The notes below the pieces were generated by a model that saw nothing but the letters and a program-made list of their open reading frames with translations, was not told the origin of the DNA and did not search any database. The position numbers were made by a program, and so were the translations under genes. This document shows, piece after piece, positions 34,026-41,821 of a stretch of DNA of 64,000 nt; position 1 is the first letter of the stretch, and each line of letters starts with the position of its first letter. Origin of the DNA: an uncultured Bacteroidales bacterium (lineage in GTDB: Bacteria > Bacteroidota > Bacteroidia > Bacteroidales > F082); NCBI GenBank assembly GCA_905234455.1, contig CAJOIH010000002.1:1-64000 (forward strand), read 5' to 3'.

Positions 34026-34514
34026 TTATTTTCGCATAAACTCATGCAACTCATCCCTCGATGAGCTGTAGGTGAAGACTTCGTCCAACAAAAAGAAATT
34101 GTTGGGGTCAACGCAATGCCGGTAGGCGAATTTGGCAAAATCCAAACGGTTCGTATCGTAGGTGAACAACCGGCAGATCTCGGCAATCTGACGCGTACTC
34201 ATCGGGTTGGCACCGTTGATGCGCTTGGCCGTCTCCAAACGGTTGCCGTCGAAAACCTCATTGGAAAGGATCCTGCAAGCCTCGTCAAAAACACGGGGAT
34301 CCATGCCACGACCCACCCCCGAAGGCACTTCCCTGAACAAGGGCTGACGGGCACGGTTGCCCACAGTGAACATCGGACCGTAAGGATCGTGTGAAGGACG
34401 GTGGTATCTGGAATGGTGTGAATGAGAACTGGAATGGCTTCCGAAAAGCCCTGACTGGGCAGCGGCCGGTACCGCCACCACCAACAACATAAAATACAAC
34501 ACTAGCTTTTTCAT
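34026..34514 (-). CDS. DUF4476 domain-containing exported protein
   Basis: The start at 34514 (MKKLVLYFMLL) gives a signal peptide ending at AAAQ. A His/Ser-rich linker (HSSSHSHHSRYHRPSHD) is followed by a C-terminal DUF4476 domain: ICRLFTYDTNRLDFAKFAYR, then CVDPNNFFLLDEVFTYSSS. The function is unknown; the His-rich linker could bind metal. It lies 11 nt upstream of the T9SS protein gene on the same strand. Confidence 0.8.
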   Translation of the reverse strand: MKKLVLYFMLLVVAVPAAAQSGLFGSHSSSHSHHSRYHRPSHDPYGPMFTVGNRARQPLFREVPSGVGRGMDPRVFDEACRILSNEVFDGNRLETAKRINGANPMSTRQIAEICRLFTYDTNRLDFAKFAYRHCVDPNNFFLLDEVFTYSSSRDELHEFMRK

Positions 34515-34569
34515 GACAGTCAATTTTTAAGGTTAATGGTATCTAAATTAATTACAAATACCATACCAT

Positions 34570-34606
34570 CCACATTCCACTCCTAACTCCTCCCTCCTAA
34601 CTCTTA
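34570..34606. repeat. CTCCTAA-type short tandem repeat
   Basis: ACTCCTAACTCCTCCCTCCTAACTC lies just past the EFR1 gene. Similar CTCCTAACTCCTC sequences occur at 962-1015 and 48158-48180. Confidence 0.5.
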
Positions 34607-35343
34607 AAATAGTATTGCCCCTTCCCCTCGGTGCCCTTGCCATATTGTATGGCATTCACCGGACAATGGTGATAGCACCCCATGCACATCGTGCAGTGGC
34701 CGTTCCATTTGGGCCGACCCTCCTCCAACACGATGTTCTTCAAGGGACAGGCCTCTACGCACTTCCCGCAGCCGATGCACCGGTCGGTGACCCGGTACTT
34801 GCTGTCGTCCATGGCGTACTTGTTGAAGCCCTTGTTGATCATCACGCTTTTCGTCCACGGGAAAGGCCCCACCTTCATCTCGATGAAGCTCTCCCTATCG
34901 CGAAGCCTCGGGAGGTTCCTTGCCATAACGGCATCGGTGGCCTCGATCTTCTTCCTGGCGTTTTCCTCGGTGTCGAGCTTGAAACCGGGCATCCCCACAT
35001 AGGTCTCGGGCATGACCAGGCTGAAACAGGCCGACAACGTCCAGCCCTTCGCCTCGATGGCCTTGCGGAAGATCTTCTTGGTCAAGCCGCACTCGTCGCC
35101 ACAGGTGCAGGCAAAATACACGTACTCGGGCTTGGTTGTCAACCGCAACGCCTTGACGAAGTCGAGCACCAGCTGCGGCGGCGCCCAGGCATACACGGGG
35201 AACACAAACCCCAGCATCTCGCCTTCAGCCAGAGCATAGTCGCTCCCGGCATCGGGGATGAAAACCAGCTTGTCATCGAGTCCTTGGGCCAACGTCTCGG
35301 CCACATGGCGGCTGTTGCCGCATCCTGAGAAGTAAAATATCAT
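34597..35343 (-). CDS. EFR1-family ferrodoxin (flavodoxin-like + 2[4Fe-4S])
   Basis: The true gene is the C-terminal 248 codons of the long ORF, starting at MIFYFSGCGNSRH (35343); the rest of that ORF is a shadow of trkH. The N-terminal flavodoxin-like domain (FSGCGNSRHVAETLA, FPVYAWAPPQLV) is followed by two ferredoxin clusters, CIGCGKCVEACP and CTMCMGCYHHCP. It is a cytoplasmic electron carrier of unknown partner. Its ATG overlaps the trkH stop (ATGA), so it is translationally coupled to potassium uptake genes. Confidence 0.88.
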   Translation of the reverse strand: MIFYFSGCGNSRHVAETLAQGLDDKLVFIPDAGSDYALAEGEMLGFVFPVYAWAPPQLVLDFVKALRLTTKPEYVYFACTCGDECGLTKKIFRKAIEAKGWTLSACFSLVMPETYVGMPGFKLDTEENARKKIEATDAVMARNLPRLRDRESFIEMKVGPFPWTKSVMINKGFNKYAMDDSKYRVTDRCIGCGKCVEACPLKNIVLEEGRPKWNGHCTMCMGCYHHCPVNAIQYGKGTEGKGQYYFKS

Positions 35344-36800
35344 TTCCAGAAGTTTTTCGAGAAGATTGAAATCAAAGTGAAGAGCTCCACACGCCCCAGA
35401 AGCATCAGGGCCACCAGCACCCACTTGGCACCGATGGGAAGGAAAGCGTAAGTGCCATAAGGCCCTACGCTGCCCAGGCCCAGGCCGCAGTTGCTCAGCG
35501 TGGCGATGGAAGCACCCACCGCCGTGTTGAAGTCGACACCCATGGAGAGCAGGATCATCCCACCGAGGACGAAGATGAGGAAATACACGAAGACAAAGGT
35601 CATCGTCTTGAAGACCACACTGCGCGACAGGGCTTTTTTGTTGATCTTCACGGGGATGATGGCGTTGGGGTGAATCACGCGCTTCAGCTCCAGATAGGCA
35701 TTCTTGGTGAAGATGAGATGCCTGATGATCTTGATGCCGCCCGCCGTCGAACCCGAACAGGCACCGATGAACACCATCAGCATCAGCACCATGGAAAGGA
35801 AGGTGGGCCAAAGGGTGTAGTCGCTCACAAAGAAGCCCGTGGTGGTCAGCGTGGAGATCACGCTGAAGAACGACGAACGCAAGGCGCCGCCCACACTCAT
35901 CTTGGCCATGAACACCAACACCAGCGCCACGCCGGCACTTACCCCGAGAATCATCCAGATGAAATGCCTGAACTCCTCGTTGCTGAACAAAGCCTTCGGG
36001 TTGCGCACCATCGCGATGAGCAACAACGTGAAGTTGCAGCCCGACAACACCATGAACAGCATCACGATGACCTGCGAATAGTCGGAATACCCCGCAATGC
36101 TGCCGGCACGGGTAGAGAAACCGCCCGACGAGATGGTGGTCAGCGAATGGCATACGGCATCGAACCAGTCCATGTCGCCCAACTGCAGCAACACGGCCTC
36201 CAACAGGGTGAAAAATATATACAAGGCCCACAGCCGCTTGGCAGTGTGCATGGGCCGCGGATGCAACTTGTCGTAGTTGATGCCGTTCATCTCGGTCATG
36301 AACAGCTGCATGCCGCCGACACTCAGGTAGGGGATGAGCACCACGGCAAACACGATGATGCCCAAACCGCCAATCCACTGGGTCATGCTGCGCCACAAAA
36401 GGATGTCCTTCGGCACCGTCTCCAGGTTGGTGAGGATCGAAGCCCCCGTGGTGGTGAACCCCGACAGGGCCTCAAAGAAGGCATCCGTGAAGTTGGGGAC
36501 GCTCTTGCTCAGCAGGAAGGGGAGACCGCCAAACACCGACAGGGTCAGCCACGACAGGCAGATGGTGATCACACCCTCGCGGTGGTTGAGCTTCTGGCCC
36601 TTTTTGCGCCGCGTCGAAAAAGTCAGGATGAAACCGGTCAACACGGTGATGAGGGCCGCAAAAGGCATGCTGAACACGTTGATGCCGTGATGGAAATAGG
36701 TCACGGGCAACACGGTGAGCATGAAAAGCCCCTCGATAAACAACAGCATGCCCTGCACGCGCAGGATGACCGATAGGCTGACCTTGCTGCTGGTGTTCAT
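35340..36800 (-). CDS. trkH: TrkH-family potassium uptake protein, membrane subunit
   Basis: The 486-residue integral membrane protein has the four P-loop repeats of the Trk/Ktr superfamily: TTTGASI, TISSGGFSTR, SGSTAGGIK and LSNCGLGLG. It forms the potassium-conducting pore in the inner membrane and is gated by the TrkA protein encoded 12 nt upstream. Length is normal. The downstream EFR1 gene overlaps it by 4 nt. Confidence 0.94.
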   Translation of the reverse strand: MNTSSKVSLSVILRVQGMLLFIEGLFMLTVLPVTYFHHGINVFSMPFAALITVLTGFILTFSTRRKKGQKLNHREGVITICLSWLTLSVFGGLPFLLSKSVPNFTDAFFEALSGFTTTGASILTNLETVPKDILLWRSMTQWIGGLGIIVFAVVLIPYLSVGGMQLFMTEMNGINYDKLHPRPMHTAKRLWALYIFFTLLEAVLLQLGDMDWFDAVCHSLTTISSGGFSTRAGSIAGYSDYSQVIVMLFMVLSGCNFTLLLIAMVRNPKALFSNEEFRHFIWMILGVSAGVALVLVFMAKMSVGGALRSSFFSVISTLTTTGFFVSDYTLWPTFLSMVLMLMVFIGACSGSTAGGIKIIRHLIFTKNAYLELKRVIHPNAIIPVKINKKALSRSVVFKTMTFVFVYFLIFVLGGMILLSMGVDFNTAVGASIATLSNCGLGLGSVGPYGTYAFLPIGAKWVLVALMLLGRVELFTLISIFSKNFWK

Positions 36801-36812
36801 CGCTCAATCGTA

Positions 36813-38153
36813 TTAATGGAACAGACGCTCTACGGCAGGGATGGCGTTGGGCAAAGCCAACACCACCACCTTGTCCTCGGCCTGGATCTCAAACTCGTCG
36901 GTGGCGATGTAACTCTCGCCGTCGCGCACGATGCCGCAGATGATGGCATCGGCAGGCATGGTGAGCTTGCCGATCATCTTGCGGGTCACGGCAGCACCCT
37001 GCCGCACGTCGAACTCCACAATGTCGGCATCGATGCCACTCAGGCATTTCATAGACGACACCTTGGCACCCAAGGTGTAACGCACCATGTAACTGGCCGC
37101 GATGAGCTTCTTGTTGATGATGCTGTCGATGCCGATGTTCTGCGAGATGTCGATGTAGTCGATGTTCTCCACCAAGGCAATGGTCTTCTTCACGCCGAAA
37201 GCCTTGGCCTGCAAGCAGGTGAGGATGTTGGTCTCGGTGTTCTCGGTCACCGCGATGAAAGCGTCCATCTCAGTGATGCCTTCCTCCTCCAACACGTCGA
37301 GGTTGCGGGCATCGGCGTTGACCACCAAAGCCTTCGAGAGGTTGTTGGTCAATTCGGTGCAACGCTCTTTGCTGATCTCCAGGATCTTGATGTTCAGCTC
37401 GTTCTCAAGCCGCTTCGCGGTGATGCGCCCTACACGGCCTCCGCCCACAATCATCACGTTGTGGATGTTGATCTGCTTCTTGCCGCTCAATCGGATGATG
37501 TCCTTGATGGCATGGGGCTTGGTGACCACATACACCATGTCGGCAATCTGGAACACGGTGTCGTCCTGCGCAATGAAGGTGTTCTGCCTGCGATGGATGG
37601 CCGCAATCCTGAAGTCGATGTGCTGGTACTGCTCGGTGACCTCGCCCACGGTCTTGCCCACGATCTCGGCCTCCTGCTCCAACTTCACCATGAAGAGCTG
37701 CAACTTGCCGCCGCCAAAGTCGTACGTCTCCAACGAGGCGTTCTGCTTCAACAGCGAGATGATCTCCTGAGCCGCAATGTCCTCGGGCGACAACAGGCCG
37801 TCAATGCCCAGGTCTTGATACATCCGCCAGACTTCCGTACTCAGGTTTTCCATGGTGTTGACACGGGCGATGACCTTCTTGGCACCGAGTTTCTTGGCTA
37901 CGATGCCCGTCAACAGGTTGATGTGCTCGTCGTGCAGCACCGCAATGACCAAGTCGGCACGCGACACGTTGGCGCGATGCAATACCGACACCGATGTGGA
38001 GTCGCCCGTGATGGTCATCACGTCAGTATGCGATTCCACCATCTTCAACAGCTCCTCGTGAGGGTCGACAATGGTGATGTTGTGGTTGTCGCGCACCAAG
38101 GCCTCCGCCAAGTGCAAACCCACTTCACCGTCTCCAGCAATGACTATGTCCAT
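36813..38153 (-). CDS. trkA: Trk system potassium transporter TrkA (NAD-binding regulator)
   Basis: The 446-residue cytoplasmic protein has two RCK units, each with a Rossmann nucleotide-binding motif (VIAGDGEVGLHLAEAL at residue 4 and VGGGRVGRITAKRL near 230) and a TrkA_C domain. It binds NAD(H) or ATP and gates TrkH. It forms an operon with trkH and the EFR1 gene. Confidence 0.95.
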   Translation of the reverse strand: MDIVIAGDGEVGLHLAEALVRDNHNITIVDPHEELLKMVESHTDVMTITGDSTSVSVLHRANVSRADLVIAVLHDEHINLLTGIVAKKLGAKKVIARVNTMENLSTEVWRMYQDLGIDGLLSPEDIAAQEIISLLKQNASLETYDFGGGKLQLFMVKLEQEAEIVGKTVGEVTEQYQHIDFRIAAIHRRQNTFIAQDDTVFQIADMVYVVTKPHAIKDIIRLSGKKQINIHNVMIVGGGRVGRITAKRLENELNIKILEISKERCTELTNNLSKALVVNADARNLDVLEEEGITEMDAFIAVTENTETNILTCLQAKAFGVKKTIALVENIDYIDISQNIGIDSIINKKLIAASYMVRYTLGAKVSSMKCLSGIDADIVEFDVRQGAAVTRKMIGKLTMPADAIICGIVRDGESYIATDEFEIQAEDKVVVLALPNAIPAVERLFH

Positions 38154-38167
38154 TTCTCAGTTAGCAG

Positions 38168-38725
38168 TTATTTCATGAATCCCTCAATGATGTCCGGCAC
38201 CCCGTTGTTGTTCTTGTCGCCCATGGCGCCGCCGAGCAAACCGCCAAGCAATCCGCCCGACGACTGGTTTCCGGAAGCACCGAGAAGTCCGCCGAGCAAA
38301 CCGCCTAAGCCGCCAATGCCGGTGTTGCTGCTCTTCTGTCCAGCACCCAGCAGTCCCAGCAGGGCAGGGGCAATGGCCGAAAGGATGCCGCTCACTTGGC
38401 TGGTCGAAACACCCGTCTGCTTGGCCAAGGCCGAGAAGGTCGAGTTGGTGTTGCCACCCAGGATATGGCCCAGGATCTTGCTGCCGTCGGTCAGGCTGGC
38501 AGCGCTCAGGTTGACGCTGGTGTCGCCGAGGTGGCTGGCCAAGGCACCGGCCAGCGAAGCGGCACCACTCTCAGTGGCGGTGTTTTTCTGCATCGCACCG
38601 ATGAGGGCCGGAAGGGCGGCGTTGATCACCGAATTCACCTGGTTGCCGTTCACGTTGAATTGCTTGCTCATGTCGTTGACAGCACTACCTGCCGTCAGAG
38701 CTCCTAGAATGCTATTGATATCCAT
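38168..38725 (-). CDS. DUF937 domain-containing protein
   Basis: The start at 38725 (MDINSILGALTAG) is preferred over the upstream codon of the ORF track. The protein has a DUF937 region (residues 1-130: NAALPALIGAMQKNT, KILGHILGG) and a Gly/Leu-rich tail (GGLGGLLGGLLGA) ending DKNNNGVPDIIEGFM, which resembles a calcium-binding thrombospondin type-3-like loop. Function is unknown. It lies 14 nt upstream of trkA, and a minus-strand TATTTTTG box at 38756-38763 probably drives the whole cluster. Confidence 0.82.
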   Translation of the reverse strand: MDINSILGALTAGSAVNDMSKQFNVNGNQVNSVINAALPALIGAMQKNTATESGAASLAGALASHLGDTSVNLSAASLTDGSKILGHILGGNTNSTFSALAKQTGVSTSQVSGILSAIAPALLGLLGAGQKSSNTGIGGLGGLLGGLLGASGNQSSGGLLGGLLGGAMGDKNNNGVPDIIEGFMK

Positions 38726-38755
38726 TTTTTGTGTTTTTAATAGGGTTTCACAAGG

Positions 38756-38792
38756 CAAAAATAAGATTTTTTAACAATTATTGCTATTTTTG
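38756..38792. promoter_or_regulatory. Divergent -7 boxes for the DUF937-trk cluster (-) and metG (+)
   Basis: The minus strand has TATTTTTG at 38756-38763 and the plus strand TATTTTTG at 38785-38792; each lies 25-31 nt from its start codon. Confidence 0.5.
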
Positions 38793-38816
38793 CATCCAAT
38801 TTTAAATCAACTCACT

Positions 38817-40873
38817 ATGGAAACCACCAACAAACACTTCAAACGTTACACGGTAACCACAGCTCTGCCCTACGCCAATGGCCCCGTCCACATCGGTCAC
38901 CTGGCCGGCGTCTACATCCCCGCCGACACCTACGTCCGCTACCTGCGAATGAAAGGCGAGGAAGTGCTGTTTGTCGGTGGTTCCGATGAGCACGGCGTGC
39001 CGATCACCATCAAGGCCGAAAAGGAAGGCGTCACCCCACAGGACATCGTCGACCGCTACCACGGCATCATCAAACGCTCGTTCGAGGAACTGGGCATCAG
39101 CTACGACATCTACTCGCGCACTTCCTCCAAGATCCACCGTGCCACCGCCCAGGAGTTCTTCAAGAAACTCTACGACGAAGGCAAGTTCATCGAGAAAGAG
39201 ACGGAACAGTACTTCGACCCCGAACGCCAGAAGTTCCTCTCCGACCGCTACATCGTGGGCACCTGCCCCAAATGCGGCGCCGACGGCGCCTATGGCGACC
39301 AATGCGAGAAATGCGGCTCCTCACTGAGCCCCGACGAGCTCATCAACCCGCATTCACAACTCAGCGGCGCAGCCCTGGTGAAGAAACCCACCAAACACTG
39401 GTACCTGCCCCTCGACCAATACGAGCCCTGGCTCCGCGAGTGGATCCTCGAAGGCCATAAGGAATGGAAGTCGAACGTTTACGGCCAAGTCAAGAGCTGG
39501 CTCGACGGCGGACTGCAACCCCGCGCCGTCACCCGCGACCTCGACTGGGGCGTGCCCCGCTCGACAACGCCGACGGCAAAGTGCTCTACGTCTGGTTCGA
39601 CGCCCCCATCGGCTATATCTCCAACACCAAGGAGATCTGCGAACAGAGGGGCGAGGACTGGGAAAAATGGTGGAAAGACCCCGAGACCAAGCTGGTGCAC
39701 TTCATCGGCAAGGACAACATCGTGTTCCACTGCATCATCTTCCCCTGCATGATGAAAGCCTACGGCGATTATATCATGCCCGACAACGTGCCCGCCAACG
39801 AGTTTCTCAACCTCGAGAACGACAAGATCTCCACCTCGCGCAACTGGGCCGTGTGGCTGCATGAATACCTGCAGGAATTCCCTGGCAAACAGGACGTGCT
39901 GCGTTACGTGCTCACCGCCAACGCCCCCGAGACCAAGGACAACAACTTCACCTGGAAGGACTACCAGGACCGCAACAACAACGAGCTGCTGGCCATCTTC
40001 GGTAACTTCGTCAACCGCACCCTGGTGCTCACGCACAAATACTACGAAGGCGCCGTGCCAGCCATGACGGGATTGAACGAGGTCGACGAAGCCGTGGTGG
40101 CCGAGATGAACGGCTATGCTGCCACAGTAGGTCGCCTCATCGAGACCTATAAGTTCCGTGAAGCCCTCTCCGAGCTGATGAACCTCGCCCGCCTGGGCAA
40201 CAAGTACCTCACCGACAACGAGCCTTGGAAACAGATCAAGACCGACCCCGAACGTGTGAAGACCGTGATGGCGGTAAGCCTGCAGATTGTGGCACACCTG
40301 GCCATCTTGAGCGAGCCCTTCCTGCCCTTCAGCGCACATAAGCTGCAGCGTATGCTCCACTTCCTGTTCAAAGGCTGGAACGATGCCGAAAGGACCGTCC
40401 TGCTGCCCGAAGGCCATGTCATCGGCCAACCCGAGCTGCTGTTCGAGAAGATCGAGGACAGCGTGGTGGCCGCCCAGCTGCAGAAACTGGAAGACACCAA
40501 GAAAGCCAACCAACTCAACGCCTGGAAACCCGCCGACGTGAAACCCGTGGTGAGCTTCGACGACTATATGAAAGTCGACGTCCGCGTGGGTACCATCCTC
40601 GAATGCCAGAAGGTGCCCAAGGCCGACAAGCTGCTCCAGTTCCTCATCGACGACGGTATGCAGAAACGCACCATCGTGAGCGGCATCGCCAAATACTACA
40701 CCGAACCCGAGAAGCTGGTGGGCAAACAGGTCTGCTTCATCGCCAACTTCGAACCCCGCAAACTCAAAGGCGTGGTCTCCGAAGGCATGATCCTCTCCGC
40801 CGAGGACAAGGACGGCCGCCTGGTGCTCCTCACCCCCAGCGACCTGGTCACCCCCGGATGCTCCGTGGGGTAA
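38817..40873 (+). CDS. metG: Methionine-tRNA ligase, with an apparent frameshift
   Basis: The first frame covers the catalytic domain: [20 protein letters not shown] (HIGH), the zinc knuckle [18 protein letters not shown], up to RDLDWGVP. The second frame resumes with [20 protein letters not shown], the KMSKS equivalent DKISTSRNW, the anticodon-binding domain and a C-terminal tRNA-binding domain ([20 protein letters not shown]). Family alignment expects DWGVPVPLD; the DNA reads GTGCCCCGCTCGAC at about 39552-39565, so 4 nt of a GTGCC duplication seem missing. Because the gene is essential and otherwise intact, a sequencing or assembly error is as likely as real loss. Confidence 0.85.
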
Positions 40874-40981
40874 CGGAGGTTAGAGGCTAGAAGCTAGAGG
40901 TAAAAGGCTAGAGGTGAGAACGGCGTAGCCCACAACGGCGATAGCTTTCATTGCGAGGAGCGGAATGGTTGTGCGATAGCT

Positions 40982-41059
40982 GTCATTGCGAGCGGAACGA
41001 ACCCCGAAGGGCTCACCGACCGAAAGGGAGGTAACTGGAGCGTGGCAATCCAGTACTAC
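40982..41059 (+). repeat. 78-nt inverted repeat, left copy (CATTGCGAG family)
   Basis: It begins GTCATTGCGAGCGGAACGAA and ends GGCAATCCAGTACTAC. It is the exact reverse complement of 41673-41750 over all 78 nt. It belongs to the class of intergenic CATTGCGAGCG...GGCAATCC repeats known from many bacterial genomes. Confidence 0.9.
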
Positions 41060-41081
41060 TTAAAAATAATTCACCAAATTA

Positions 41082-41110
41082 TTGTAATATTATAATAAAT
41101 CATATATTTG
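41082..41110 (+). promoter_or_regulatory. Promoter upstream of the GIY-YIG remnant and yraN
   Basis: TTG (41082-41084), an 18-nt spacer and TATATTTG (41103-41110). Confidence 0.5.
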
Positions 41111-41128
41111 CATAAAAATTGTAAATAT

Positions 41129-41239
41129 ATGTCAAAAGAATATTTTATTTATATTTTATTCAACAAGCCCTCGGGAACCCTATATACAGGTGTGACATCC
41201 GCTTTAAAGGAAAGGATTATTGAACACAAGTTAAGATAA
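41129..41239 (+). pseudogene. Truncated GIY-YIG nuclease-family gene
   Basis: The 36-codon ORF reads SKEYFIYILFNKPSGTLYTG then VTSALKERIIEHK and stops. This is the N-terminal third of a GIY-YIG domain (YIYIL..KxxGTLYxGVTSxLxxRxxEHK). The catalytic Glu and the rest of the domain are missing. It lies between the left inverted repeat and yraN. Confidence 0.7.
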
Positions 41240-41293
41240 AAAGTACAAATGCCAATTGGATGGATTTATTTGAGTTGTTATAACGATAATCAA

Positions 41294-41659
41294 ATGAGAA
41301 CTAATCAAGACTTTGGAAAGGCAGGAGAAGATCTCGCTGTAGAGTTGCTTGTGAAAAAAGGCTATAGGATTCTTGATCGCAACTGGCGTTCTGGGCATAA
41401 GGAAATAGATATTATTGCCATGGATGGCAATACCCTAGTGGCCGTGGAGGTTAAAACGAGAAAAACCAATAAGTTTGGAGAACCAGACATTGCCGTAGGC
41501 GCTATTAAACAAAGGCTTCTTGTCTGGGCCGCAGATGCCTATGTCCGTTATCACAATCTGGACGTTGATGTTCGTTTTGATGTTATTTCCATTGTGATGA
41601 CAGATACTAGCCAAATTATCGAACACATCGAGGACGCTTTTTTGGTTACTGTGCGATAG
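41294..41659 (+). CDS. YraN family protein (UPF0102)
   Basis: The start at 41294 (MRTNQDFGKAGEDLAVELL) matches the family N-terminus; the longer ORF start is unlikely. An endonuclease-like fold is shown by GYRILDRNWR, KEIDIIAMDG and VAVEVKTRK, a PD-(D/E)XK arrangement. Function is unknown, possibly linked to DNA recombination. The gene is AT-richer than its neighbours, and its last codons (VTVR, GTGCGATAG) fall in a repeated sequence also found at 40971-40979. It sits between perfect 78-nt inverted repeats. Confidence 0.88.
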   Translation: MRTNQDFGKAGEDLAVELLVKKGYRILDRNWRSGHKEIDIIAMDGNTLVAVEVKTRKTNKFGEPDIAVGAIKQRLLVWAADAYVRYHNLDVDVRFDVISIVMTDTSQIIEHIEDAFLVTVR

Positions 41660-41672
41660 TTGTCATTGTCTG

Positions 41673-41750
41673 GTAGTACTGGATTGCCACGCTCCAGTTA
41701 CCTCCCTTTCGGTCGGTGAGCCCTTCGGGGTTCGTTCCGCTCGCAATGAC
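41673..41750 (-). repeat. 78-nt inverted repeat, right copy
   Basis: Perfect reverse complement of 40982-41059; the two copies are separated by 613 nt holding the GIY-YIG remnant and yraN. Confidence 0.9.
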
Positions 41751-41790
41751 GCAAAGCGTGTCTTGCTGTCTTATTGTACCAAAAAAAACT

Positions 41791-41798
41791 TAACTTTG
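41791..41798 (+). promoter_or_regulatory. Putative -7 box of the second GH92 gene
   Basis: TAACTTTG fits TAnnTTTG and lies 23 nt upstream of the start codon. Confidence 0.45.
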
Positions 41799-41821
41799 TC
41801 ATTTCAAAACAACTGTCTACT

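Larger units (their letters stand above)
40874..41128. other. Repeat-rich gap after metG
   Basis: Contains degenerate GGCTAGAGGT tandem units (40880-40916), a partial CATTGCGAG repeat (40950-40966), the left 78-nt inverted repeat and an AT-rich promoter region. No coding sequence was seen. Confidence 0.6.

Noticed and set aside
35344-36396. N-terminal 350 residues of the 599-aa minus-strand ORF
   Set aside because: Out-of-frame reading of trkH; only the last 248 codons form the EFR1 gene.
36816-38774. 652-aa plus-strand ORF
   Set aside because: Shadow of trkA and the DUF937 gene, both of which carry clear family motifs.
40982-41750. Insertion sequence with terminal inverted repeats
   Set aside because: No transposase inside; the repeats match a dispersed intergenic repeat class.
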